A DNA stretch of 64,000 bases, taken from the NCBI GenBank assembly GCA_021613375.1, contig CM038705.1, forward strand, positions 5,553,864-5,617,863, written 5' to 3'. A program made the translations under genes and the position numbers. This DNA comes from Megaleporinus macrocephalus. Lineage: Eukaryota > Chordata > Actinopteri > Characiformes > Anostomidae. The notes beneath the pieces were generated by a model. It was not told the origin of the DNA. It saw only the letters and a program-made list of their open reading frames with translations, and made no database searches. Shown here in pieces: positions 51,485 through 62,850 of this stretch (the stretch's first letter is position 1; the number at the start of each line of letters is the position of its first letter).

Positions 51485-52680
51485 AGCACTGTTATAAACT
51501 AAAATTACTATTAATTACTATAGACTATAGACCAAAATTACTACTATTAACACTATAATTACTACTACTAATACTATAATTACTATAAACTATTATATAC
51601 TAAAATTACTATAAACTACTGCATGCTATAAACTATAATTACTACTATTAACACTGTAATTACTACTACTATTAATGCTATAATTACTATAAACTATTAC
51701 AAACTAAAATTACTATAAACTACTGCATGCTATAAACTATAATTACTACTGTTAACACTGTAATTACTACAACTAATTATACTATAATTACTACAACCTA
51801 TTATAAACTAAAATTACTATAAACTACTGTATGCTATAAACTAAAATTACTACAATTAACACTGTAATTACTACAACTAATTATACTATATTTACTATAA
51901 CCTATTATAAACTAAAATTACTATAAACTACAGTATGCTATAAACTAAAATTACTACAATTAACACTGTAATTACTACTACTATTAATACTATAATTACT
52001 ATAACCTATTATAAACTAAAATTACTATAAACTACAGTATGCTATAAACTATAATTACTACTATTAACACTGTAATTACTACATCTAATGATACTATAAT
52101 TACTATAACCTATTATAAACTAAGATGACTATAAACTACAGTATGCTGTAAACTATAATTACTAGTATTAACACTGTAATTACTACAACTAATAATACTA
52201 TAATTACTATAAACTATTATGAACTAAAATTATTATAAACTACGGTATGCTATAAACTATAATTAGTACTATTAACACTGTAAATACTACAACTAATGAT
52301 ACTATAATTACTATAACCTATTATAAACTAAAATTACTATAAGCTACTGTATGCTATTAACTAAGATTACTGCTATTAACACTGTAATTACTACTACTAT
52401 TAATGCTATAATTACTATAAACTAATTTAAACTAAAATTACTATAAGCTACTGTATGCTATCAACTAAGATTACTACTACTAGTACTATAAATACTATAA
52501 ACTATTAGAAACTAAAATTACTATAAACTACGTTATGCTACAAATGATGATTACTGCTAGTAACACTGTAATTACTCATACTATTAATGCTATAAGTACT
52601 ATAAACTAATTTAAACTAAAATTACCATAAATTACGGTATGCTATAAATGATGATTACTGCTATTAACACTATAATTACT
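51485..52680. repeat. 104-bp AT-rich minisatellite, about 11 copies
   Basis: The phrase atgctataaactataattac recurs at about 51623, 51727, 51831 and 51935, a 104-bp step. Each unit is itself built from taattact-like sub-repeats. Later copies are more diverged (gatgattactgctattaac). Confidence 0.93.
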
Positions 52681-53756
52681 GATTATCTGATATACTTGAA
52701 CATTTTGAAGAAAAATGAAATATAAAAATGTCCCCGTGTACAAGTTATTGCACATTTTATATTTTTTCCCAGCAATCTGTGCACCAAAATATAGCTGAAA
52801 CATGTTTACGCGTTGTTCTCTGAGGACGCGAGGATCTGTTGTCTTATTTCCACATAGATGATCAGCAGCCACATGGAATTTGACCACTGAATTGCACAGA
52901 AACTTGGAAAAATGGTTGAAACTTTTGAAATCTGCGGCGATGGAAGCCGAACACAGGAACTCTTGGTTGCTCAGTCAACATGTCGGCTGTATTTATTGTT
53001 TGTTTCAGTGAAAATGGAGTGAGACGTGTTTAAACTGACGTATAATAAGTCTTACTGAGCCTCAGTTGCACTATTGTAGTCTCTCTTTTGGTTTTTTGTT
53101 TCTCCGACACAGACGTGTTTTCATTTAGGCACAGAATCAAAGCGCTCGATGCACCACACTGCGTTCAGCAGCTTCTATAAATGGAACATTCATCTCCAGC
53201 GTGGACGATGCATCCAAAAACGTGCTGCTGCTCGTTACGAATAACAGCAGATCTCGTTTCTCTCTCCAGGAAAATCAGAAATGATCTCATTTCGAGCCGA
53301 ATTCCAGTCCGGCTTCAGCTGCTCAGTCACAGCAGAAGTCATAATACTGTAGAACACGGGCCACTTGGCTCTCTCCGAGCACTGGGGCGCGTGGAGGAAC
53401 ATCTCGCCACCACAGGAATTCCTCCACCATGCAAACGTTTACACCCAAACACGACCTTCTGGATCAGTCTCGAGAGATGCTTTCGCTTCATCTTACACAA
53501 TAAATGAAGCTATAGATCAGAACGATGAAGATAAAGAGCGCTGTGAGTTTTGGAGTGGAGGATGTTGGGTTGGAGGAAGTGTTCGAGTATGATAATAGTG
53601 CTGAATGGGTTTTCAGTACTGTAGTTCAGTACATTCAGTAACTGACATGAAGGAATACATTAGTACTGGTTAATTAATGTTATATAAAGTGTAACAACTA
53701 TGTTCATTAATGTTGTTTTCATATGAAGTGTTAAAGTTATCAAGTTATGTATATGC
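52681..53756. other. Unique sequence, no gene recognised
   Basis: An 81-codon minus-strand frame at 52642-52887 and a 108-codon plus-strand frame at 53181-53507 have no recognised domain. Base composition is normal. Confidence 0.4.
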
Positions 53757-55136
53757 TCCTCTTTACTTCTGAAAGACTCCGCCTCTCTGGGTGACCCCTC
53801 CCTCTCTTTACTTCTGAAAGACTCCGCCTCTCTAGGTAACACCTACTCCTCTTTACTTCTGAAAGACTCTGCCTCGCTGGGGTGACCCCTCCTTTCCTTT
53901 ACTTCTGAAAGACTCCGCCTCTCTGGGTGACCCCTCCCTCTCTTTACTTCTGAAAGACTCCGCCTCTCCTTGTGACCCCTCCCTCTCTTTACTTCTGAAA
54001 GACTCCGCCTCTCTAGGTAACACCTACTCCTCTTTACTTCTGAAAGACTCTGCCTCTATGGGTGACCCCTCCCCCTCTTTACTTCTGAAAGACTCCGCCT
54101 CTCTGGGTGACCCCTCCCTCTCTTTACTTCTGAAAGACTCCGCCTCTCTAGGTAACACCTACTCCTCTTTACTTCTGAAAGACTCCGCCTCTCTGGGTGA
54201 CCCCTCCCCCCCTTTACTTCTGAAAGACTCCGCCTCTCTGGGTGACCCCTCCCTCTCTTTACTTCTGAAAGACTCCGCCTCTCCTTGTGACCCCTCCCTG
54301 TCTTTACTTCGGAAATTCTCCATCTCTCTGGGTGACCCCTCCCCCTCTTTGCTTCTGAAAGACTCCGCCTCTCTGGGTGACCCCTCCCTCTCTTTACTTC
54401 TGAAAGACTCTGCCTCTCTAGGTAACACCTACTCCTCTTTACTTCTGAAAGACTCCACCTCTCTGGGGTGACCCCTCCTTCCCTTTACTTCTGAAAGACT
54501 CCACCTCTCTGAGTGACCCCTCCCCCTCTTTACTTCTGAAAGACTCCGCCTCTCTGGGTGACCCCTCCCCCTCTTTACTTCTGAATACTCTGCCTCTCTG
54601 GTTGACTCCTTCCCCCCTTTACTTCTGAAAGACTCCGCCTCTCTCAGTGACCCCTTCACCTCTTTTGAGTGACCCCTCCTCCTCTTTACTTCTGAAAGAC
54701 TCCACCTCTCTGGGTGACTCCTCCCCCTCTTTACTTCTGAAAGACTCCACCTCTCTGGGTGACCCCTCCCCCTTTTTACTTCTAAAGGCTTCACCTCTCT
54801 GGGTGACTCCTCCCCCTCTTTACTTCTGAAAGACTCCACCTCTCTGGGTGACCCCTCCCCCTTTTTACTTCTAAAGGCTCCGCCTCTCTGGGAGACCCCT
54901 CCCTCTCTTTACTTTTAAAAGCCTCCTCCTCTCTGAGTGACCCCTCCCTCTCTATACTTCTAAAAGACTCCACCTCTCTGGGTGACCCCTCCCTCTCTTT
55001 ACTTTTAAAAGACTCCTCCTCTCTGAGTGACCCCTCCCTCTCTTTACTTCTAAAAGACTCCACCTCTCTGGGTGACCCCTCCCCCTCTTTACTTCTAAAA
55101 GGCTCCACCTCTCTGGGTGACCCCTCCCCCTCTTTA
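53757..55136. repeat. 45-bp minisatellite, about 30 copies
   Basis: The unit is tttacttctgaaagactccg followed by cctctctgggtgacccctccctctc. A period divisible by three leaves 130-137-codon frames open on both strands (for example LLLKDSASLGDPSPS). Some units are 1 bp longer (ggggtgacc), which shifts frame. Non-coding. Confidence 0.95.
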
Positions 55137-55197
55137 TTTATAGAATTTAAATTATCTACACAGATGGTGTTTTTGGTGTTCATTCAGTTGCCAAGCC

Positions 55198-56252
55198 ATG
55201 AAGTCCAAGGAATTGCCGGAAGTCCGCCGAGACAGGATTGTATGGAGACACAGATCTGCGGAAAGGTATAGAAACATTTCTGCAGCATTGAAGTTCCCAA
55301 TAAGCTCAGTGGCCCCCATCAATCATGAATGTAAGAAGTTCGGAAGCACCAGGACTCTATCTAGAGCCGGCTGCCCGGCTAATCTGAGTGGTCAGGGAAT
55401 TGACGAAGAATGTAAGGGTCAGTCTGACAGACTTGCTTTGTGGAAAGAGGAGAACCTTCCAGAATGACAACCATCCACCAATCAGGCCTGCATAGTAGAA
55501 TGGCTGGACAGAAGCCGCTCCTCAGTAAAAGGTACAAGAACATGAGAAACAACTCTCAGACCATGAGAAACAAAAGTTCTCTGGTCTGATGAAATAAAGA
55601 TTGGACTCTTTGGCCTGAATGCCAAGCTTCATGTCTGGAGGAAACCAGGCACCTCTCATCAGCTAGCTAACACCATGCCTACAGTGAAGCATGGTGGTGG
55701 CAGCATCATGCTGTGGGGTTGTTTTTCGGCAGCAGGAACTGGAAGACTAGTCAGGGTCGAGGGAAAGATGGATGCAGCGTGAAGAGGCATCCTTGACAAA
55801 AACCTGCTCCAGAGCACTCTGGACCTCAGACTGGGGAGAAGTTTCATCTTCCAACAGGACCACGACCCTAAGCACACAGCCAAGATAACAAAGCAGTGGC
55901 ATTAGGACCACGTGTGTGAATGTTCTTGAGAGGCGCAGCCACAGTCCAGACTTGAACCCGATTGAACATCTCTAAAGCGATCTGAAAATGGCTGTGCACC
56001 GACGCTCCTCTTCCAACCTGATGGAGCTTGAAAGGTTCTGCTAAGAAGAATGTGAGAAACTGCCCAAAGATTGTGCACCAAGCTTGTAGCATCATCAGAC
56101 TTGAGGCTATAGTTGCTGCCAAAGGTGCTTCAACAATGTATTAAGTGAAGGCTGTGATACTTATGTACATGTGATTTTTTTAAATTTTTATTCGTAATAC
56201 ATTTGCAGAACATTCAAACAAACATTACGGGGTATTGTGTGTAGAATTCTGG
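55198..56252 (+). pseudogene. Tc1-type transposase gene, inactivated
   Basis: Cut-and-paste DDE transposase of the Tc1/mariner superfamily. The start MKSKELPEVRRDRIV and the downstream KKFGSTRTLSRAG and GCPANLS correspond to the paired-like helix-turn-helix DNA-binding region. The catalytic half follows in the same frame: [13 protein letters not shown] near 55576 (first aspartate), [20 protein letters not shown] near 55680, and QQDHDPKHTA near 55852 (second aspartate; the family usually has QDNDPKHTA). HSPDLNPIEHL near 55940 is in the +1 frame (third acidic residue). There is a stop at 55465, further stops, a short deletion in the middle and at least one frameshift, so no active protein of the usual 340 residues can be made. 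The 3' non-coding end (acttatgtacatgtgatttt to gtgtgtagaattctgg) is also typical. Confidence 0.93.
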
Positions 56253-56674
56253 AGCTTGCGTGAGTCGGTTGATCTTCAATGCAGTGAAAACAGACAGAAG
56301 TGAGTTAGCACTCCTTCACAGTTGCAAGTTATCAAAACACGGAAGAGATTCTGACTCATGAGGAGACCTCCCGGAAAGTGCTGATGAGTCCAGAGCACTG
56401 TGTGAGGGACAAGATCGACTGTCCAAAGATTTGTTGAGACCTTATTTCCATGTTCTTGAGGAACACGTGCAAAGCTTACACGTTCTCCACATCGTGAGAA
56501 CGTCCCAACTGTGGAACTGATCACAGCAGATCAGAGAGTATCCCAGGTGGGTCAATTAAGGTCAATTTAAATGTTTAATTTTCAGTATTATATATTATAT
56601 ATTTCAGTTATTTGCAGTATTTATAGTTTAGAATTATTTGTGTTTGCACACAGAGGAATGTAGTAAATACATAC
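56253..56674. other. Unique spacer between two Tc1-type elements
   Basis: An 82-codon minus-strand frame (56524-56276) has no recognised domain. No terminal inverted repeat of the upstream Tc1 copy was found here, so its 3' end seems lost or highly decayed. Confidence 0.4.
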
Positions 56675-57151
56675 ATTACCACTCAAAAGTTTGGGATGAA
56701 CAGTGAAATGTTCTTGTTTTAATGGAGTATCTTCTTCCTTAACACAACAATGGACTGACGGGTCTCTAAAGAAAGTTGTTTCTTTCTGGTCATTGTGAGT
56801 CGGTCAGCAAGCCATCAACTGCTGATGCTTCAGATACTAAACTAACCTAGAATGTTGTTCTCCCTTTTATACTCACTTATTAATAGAATGTTTTTCAGCT
56901 GTGATCACAATTGAGCAAGAGTGTCCTAACAACCAATTAGTCCAATAATATCCTTAACTTGGATTGGCAGCCGTACCAGGAGATTTAGACAGAGGACTGA
57001 GAATTACTGATAATAGGACTATATGTAAAATAAGCCTCTATACAAAAATAGACTTTAATACAAACATTTTGTATTAAGTGGACAATATTGTTTGTGAATT
57101 GCATGAAATGAAATTCTACAGTGATTCTAAACTTTTGAGCGGTAGTGTACA
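56675..57151. mobile_element. Short non-autonomous Tc1-type element with terminal inverted repeats
   Basis: The left end reads tacattaccactcaaaagttt and the right end, reverse-complemented, reads tacactaccgctcaaaagttt. These are near-identical inverted repeats about 470 bp apart, both bordered by TA, the Tc1/mariner target. ACTACCgttCAAAAGTTTgg is a well-known terminal motif of one fish Tc1 family. The inside (taacacaacaatggactgac, gtttctttctggtcattgtg, agctgtgatcacaattgagc) has no transposase; it is an internally deleted, MITE-like copy. Confidence 0.85.
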
Positions 57152-57200
57152 TACACACATACTAAGCAGTCCTTCAGGAAACATAATGTATACAGTATGC

Positions 57201-59172
57201 GACTGACCTATGTGACTAATCTATGTGATCCATGTGATTGACATATATGTCTGACCTATATGACTGATTTGTGTGACTGACCTATGTGGCTAACTTATAT
57301 GACTCACTTATGGAACTGACCTATGTGAAATTTGACTGACCAATATGACTGATGTATGTGGGTGATCTACATGACCAACCTCACATATGTCACTGACCTA
57401 TATGACTAACCTATATGCCTCACCTATGTAAATAACCTATGTGAGTGACCTATATGAATATATTACTGATCTATATGACTAACCTATATGCCTCACCTAT
57501 GTAAAAAACCTATGTGAGTGACCTATATGACTATATTACTGATCTATATGACTAACTTATATGCCTCACCTATGTAAATAACCTATGTGAGTGACCTATA
57601 TGGCTATATTACTGATCTATATGACTAACCTATATGTCTCACCTATGTAAATAACCTATGTGAGTGACCTATATGACTATATTACTGATCTATATGACTA
57701 CCCTATGTGCCTCACCTATGTAAATAACCTATGTGAGTGACCTATATGGCTATATTACTGATCTATATGACTAACCTATATGTCTCACCTATGTAAATAA
57801 CCTATGTGAGTGACCTATATGACTATATTACTCATCTATAGGACTAACCTATATGTCTCACCTATGTAAATAACCTATGTGAGTGACCTATATGACTATA
57901 TTACTGATCTATATGACTAACCTATATGCCTCACCTATGTAAATAACCTATGTGAGTGACCTATGACTATATTACTGATCTATGTGACTAACCTATATGC
58001 CTCACTTATGTAAATAACCTATGTGAGTGACCTATATGGCTATATTACTGATCTATATAACTAACCTATATGTCTCACCTATGTAAATAACCTATGTGAG
58101 TGACCTATATGACTATATTACTCATCTATATGACTAACCTATATGTCTCACCTATGTAAATAACCTATGTGAGTGACCTATATGACTATATTACTGATCT
58201 ATATGACTAACCTATATGCCTCACCTATGTAAATAACCTATGTGAGTGACCTATGACTATATTACTGATCTATATGACTAACCTATATGCCTCACTTATG
58301 TAAATAACCTATGTGAGTGACCTATATGACTATATTACTGATCTATGTGACTAACCTATGTGCCTCACCTATGTAAATAACCTATGTGAGTGACCTATAT
58401 GACTATATTACTGATCTATATGACTAACCTATGTGCCTCACCTATGTAAATAACCTATGTGAGTGACCTATATGACTATATTACTGATCTATGTGACTAA
58501 CCTATGTGCCTCACCTATGTAAATAACCTATGTGAGTGACCTATATGACTATATTACTGATCTATATGACTAACCTATGTGCCTCACCTATGTAAATAAC
58601 CTATGTGAGTGACCTATATGACTATATTACTGATCTATATGACTAACCTATGTGCCTCACCTATGTAAATAACCTATGTGAGTGACCTATATGGCTATAT
58701 TACTGATCTATATAACTAACCTATATGTCTCACCTATGTAAATAACCTATGTGAGTGACCTATATGACTATATTACTGATCTATATGACTAACCTATATG
58801 CCTCACCTATGTAAATAACCTATGTGAGTGACCTATATGACTATATTACTGATCTATATGACTAACCTATATGCCTCACCTATGTAAATAACCTATGTGA
58901 GTGACCTATATGACTATATTACTGATCTATATGACTAACCTATATGCCTCACTTATGTAAATAACCTATGTGAGTGACCTATATGACTATATTACTGATC
59001 TATGTGACTAACCTATATGTCTCACCTATGTAAATAACCTATGTCAGTGGCCTATATGACTATATTACTGATCTATGTGACTAACCTATATGTCTCACCT
59101 ATGTAAATAACCTATGTGAGTGACCTATATGACTATATTACTGATCTATATGACTAACTTATATGCCTCACC
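57201..59172. repeat. 73-bp minisatellite, about 25 copies
   Basis: The unit joins cctatatgactatattactg, atctatatgactaacctata, tgcctcacctatgtaaataa and cctatgtgagtga. The step from 57522 to 57595 is 73 bp. The first 250 bp (57201-57450) contain only short diverged units such as gacctatgtgactaa, the likely ancestral form. A shortened unit (gtgacctatgactatatt) near 57958 recurs near 58248, marking a roughly 290-bp (four-unit) duplication. Confidence 0.95.
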
Positions 59173-60562
59173 CATGGCGATGGTGGCAAGGAAAAACTTC
59201 CTCAAGACTTGAGGCAGAAAACTTGGGAGGAGCCAGGACAGTTCCTCAAACAGTATTTACAGTTTATTAAGCCAAGTTTAGAATAAAAGCTGAGAGAGTC
59301 TCTGTTTGAGGTCTGGATGGTAAAAGCTTTAACAACTGCACAGCTAGAGGCAGTCTGTGACTGAGGCAGTCTGTGACCATATCTCAATGTTGGTACGACT
59401 GGATGACACTATGGTGCAGTCGAGGGCATATAGCAGATAGCACAAATGAAGAGGACAACTGGATTGGTGTCAGTTGAGGAGGAGGCTCTGATGGTCAGTC
59501 TTCCAACAATATCAGGCTGGGCAGGATGGCGGGCATTAACTCAGGAAGAGTTAGTTAGTCCTGGGCTGGATGTGAAGCGTTTCAGAGTAAGGCTGGTGAC
59601 TCCGGCAGATGTAATGGTAACAGCACAAGCTTAAAGGAGAGAATCAGAAGGCATCATAGACATGAGAGCACCCCGAGACACTGGGATCCCCCCACTCCAA
59701 ACCTGTGTGATCGCGTGAAGTGGCGGGACAACAGCACCAACATCTCAATTCCCCATAAACCTCTGTGTCCATGAAGCCCCAGATCTCCTGCCTTTATCTA
59801 AAGCGGGAGATTAATCACCAAAAGCTAAACTAAACAAATATGTTTTCGGTCTAGACTTAGAAGGTTGAGATTGTGTCAGAGTCCCAAACATTAACTGGAG
59901 ATTGGAGGGAGATTGAACATTGAAGTCTTCTGAATTTTAGGAACCAGTAGCAAACCAGCATCTTGTGATCTGAGTAAATGTGGTGGTTCATAATAGAAAA
60001 CAAGATCTTGCAAAAGAAATAAAAGTGTGCTGGGCTTTGTACGTCAGTAAGAGAATTTTCAGAATCGGAATCGTTTATTTCGCCATGTGTGTCATACATA
60101 CAAGGAATTTGTCTTGGTGAGGTCGATATGGAATTTAAATGGAAGCCAGAGTAGCGCTGATAAAACTGGGCTGATGTGATGGAATGTACTGGTTCTGGTT
60201 AGAACTCTAGCTACAGCATTCTAACCCAATTGGAGTTTATTCAGGTTCCTGTTGGAGCATCCTGACAACCATGCATTACAGTAATCTAGCCTTGAGGTTA
60301 TAAAGGCATGTACCAACGTATCAGTGTCATGTAGAGATGATGCAACTCTGAGATGTTTGGGAGGAGAAGAAATGCTGTCCTTGTAATATTGTAGTGTTGA
60401 TTAAACATCAGATCTCACTTACTTGTCACACCAAGGTTTTGGGCTACTGAACCAGATACTACATAGAACCACGTACTACAGAACCAGGTACCACAGAGAA
60501 CCAGGGACTCCAGAGAAGGCAGTGAACATTCAATCCGAAGTTCTGCAGCATCTTTCACACAA
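59173..60562. mobile_element. Long interspersed fish repeat, unnamed, inserted in the 73-bp array
   Basis: In order it contains ggtggcaaggaaaaacttcc, tgggaggagccaggac, cccagatctcctgcctttat, gggagattaatcac, aacaaatatgttttcggtct, gagattgtgtcagagtccc, gaaccagtagcaaaccagc, ggaagccagagtagcgctga, gggctgatgtgatgg, ctacagcattctaaccc, ggagcatcctgacaacc, gcattacagtaatctagcct and tgtcacaccaaggttttggg. I remember these phrases in this order from a long, non-coding interspersed repeat abundant in fish genomes; its formal class is not known to me. Exact ends are uncertain; the last 100 bp may be unrelated. Confidence 0.7.
60055..60120 (-). mobile_element. LINE-type tail nested inside the 59.2-60.5 kb repeat
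   Basis: cagaatcggaatcgtttatt, gccatgtgtgtcatacatac and aaggaatttgtcttggtg follow the order of a common reverse-oriented LINE tail in fishes. It interrupts the surrounding repeat between agaattttcag and tcgatatggaatttaaatgg. Confidence 0.6.
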
Positions 60563-60658
60563 TATGTGATCAACCTCTATGACTCACCTACATGACTCAC
60601 CTATATGACTCACCTATGTGACTGACCTATATAACTGACCTATGTGACTGACCTGTAT
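60563..60658. repeat. Residual units of the 57.2-59.2 kb minisatellite
   Basis: Words ctatgactcacctacatgac, tcacctatgtgactgaccta and gacctatgtgactgacctgt match the diverged short units at the start of the array, on the far side of the inserted repeat. Confidence 0.85.
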
Positions 60659-60920
60659 ACCCTGCGCTCTGACGGTCCAGTTTTTGGGGAAAACCACTCA
60701 CCTCACTCGGTAGGCTGGCTACACCCCGTAATCATGTAATTAGTGCTGCAATGTGCAACTCTATTGTTATCCAACAGTATATTCATCATTTCTGCTCCCA
60801 GATTACGCAAACCCTTCCCACACATTCCGATAGATCCGCACCCTCCCAACCCCGGAATGTTTGGTTTGATCTGATTCGATCTGCAACGTGTTTGTTTACA
60901 GCTATTTATCCAACCACCTG

Positions 60921-61275
60921 GAATACCATAACAACGTTACAACACCCTAGAAACTATTAGTGATACCATAGCATGCTAGTTAGCAACTCCCTAGCAACCA
61001 CTCTGGGGCATCACAGCAACCAAATAGCAGCACCAAGCGACTATCTGGAAAACGATTGTGGCCTCCAAGCAACACCTTAGCGATCACCTTGGGTACCACA
61101 TCAACCATCTAGCAGCACCCTAGCAGCCACCTGGGATATCACACCAACCACCCAGCAGCACCCTAGCAACCATCTGGAATAACATAGTAACCAATTAGTG
61201 ACATCCTAGCAACAATCGGAATACCATAGGAACAGCCTGACAAAGCCCTAGCAACCACCTGGGATTTGGTTAAAC
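60921..61275. repeat. Degenerate minisatellite based on agcaaccacc, about 45-bp period
   Basis: Recurring words ccctagcaaccacctgggat, accacatcaacca and tctagcagcaccctagcag with irregular spacing of about 43-46 bp. A type of repeat often seen in fish intergenic DNA. Confidence 0.85.
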
Positions 61276-61309
61276 TACGCAACCACTTCTCTATTTCTAT
61301 TTTGTTCAT

Positions 61310-62165
61310 TTTCATTCTAGTTAGTTATGATTGCAGTTAATTATGTTTCTAGTTCATTTAATTTTAGTTCAGTATGATTGTAGTTAATTATGTTTTTAGT
61401 TAATTAATTCTAGTCCGTTTAATTCCAGTTAATTATGATTGTAGTTCATTTAATTCTAGTTAATTATGATTGTAGTTCATTATGATTCTAGTTCATTTAA
61501 TTCTAGTTAATCATGATTGTAGTTAATTGTGTTTTTAGTTCATTTAATTCTAGTTAATTATAATTGTAGTTAATTGTGTTTCTAGTTCATTTAACTGTAG
61601 TTCATTATGATTGTAGTTAATTATAATTGTAGTTCAATTTAATTCTAGTTCATTATCATTCTAGTTCAATTTAATTCTAGCTAGTAATGTTTCTAGTTCA
61701 TTTTAATTCTAGTTAATTATCATTCTAATTATGTTTCTAGTTCATTTGAATTCTAGCTAATTATGTTTCTAGTTTATTTCAATTCTAGTTAATTATATTT
61801 CTAGTTCATTTCAAATGTAGTTAATTATCATTCCAGTTCATTTGAATTCTAGTTAATGATTAGTGATTTAGTAATTTATGTGCAGGTATTTTCATTTTAT
61901 TATAGTTATTTATCATTTAAGGTCATTTTATATCTAGTTAATTGTGTTTCTAATTCATTTTAATTTTAGTTAATTGTGATTCTGGTTAATTATGACTGTA
62001 GTCAATGACAATTCTTGTTCATTATGATTGTAGTCTATTATAATTCTGCTTAATTATGATTCTGAATTATGATTATGGTTGGTTAAAATTTTAGTTCACT
62101 TTGCTTCTATTTTAGTTGTAATTGTAGTTCATTGTGATCATACGTCATTATAATTCTAGTGAACT
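61310..62165. repeat. About 22-bp AT-rich minisatellite based on ttctagttaattatgatt
   Basis: Units such as ttctagttaattatgattgt and agttcatttaattctagtta recur about 40 times with variable length. Diverges after about 61860. Confidence 0.92.
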
Positions 62166-62850
62166 ATTCAGTTACAGTGAGTAATACAGTGGGATGGGAG
62201 TAATAACTGTAGAAGAGTCAAAGAGTGTCGTTACTGATGGAGGACTGGGTGGTAGTGAATGGTAGGGGGGCTGGGGGGCTTAAAGGCTGACAAATAAAGC
62301 AGGATGGTTCTCTGAGGGAGTTTATACTAAAGCATGCTGCCACCCAGGCTTTAGCAGCCCTGTGTTTATCTTGGCTCCATACGGAATCACTGCTAGAGGT
62401 CCAGAGTGTCGAACTTCTCCGGGGGTTCCAGAGGAGCCTCTAATCGGACCCGACTGAGGGGAGAGGGTGGGGAGGTTTCGAATAATGTATGTGGCCCCTT
62501 CTATTTCTCGGTCGGCCTCTGTAGACTCTGTAGTTGATTCTTTGGGTCAGATGGTCCTGGAATGGTTGTGATCAGTGACGTTAAACCCCACAGCGTCTTA
62601 TATAAGGTTTCCTTCATGCATCACCATGTACATATGTGCAGCAGGAGATAATATATTACACGTCTCCACAGATTCTTGCACGTACAGTACTCCGCCAAAG
62701 TCTTACGCAGCCAAGAAGATGGTTCAGGTCTGTTTACTGTCATTCAGTAAGTGTGTTTTTGGCAGCAGAAACACTAAATAACATCACAAACTATAAAAAC
62801 GAACATGAATCCAGTAGTCAGAACCTATTGTTTTCAGGGAAGTTCTGAAG
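62166..62850. other. Unique spacer, no gene recognised
   Basis: Two overlapping frames of 68 and 70 codons near 62575-62848 without recognised domain. No tandem repeats. Confidence 0.4.

Noticed and set aside
53757..55183. 130-137-codon frames on both strands (LLLKDSASLGDPS and EVESFRSKEREGS types)
   Set aside because: The 45-bp period is divisible by three. Charged repeats of this kind look like a structural protein but arise from the repeat itself.
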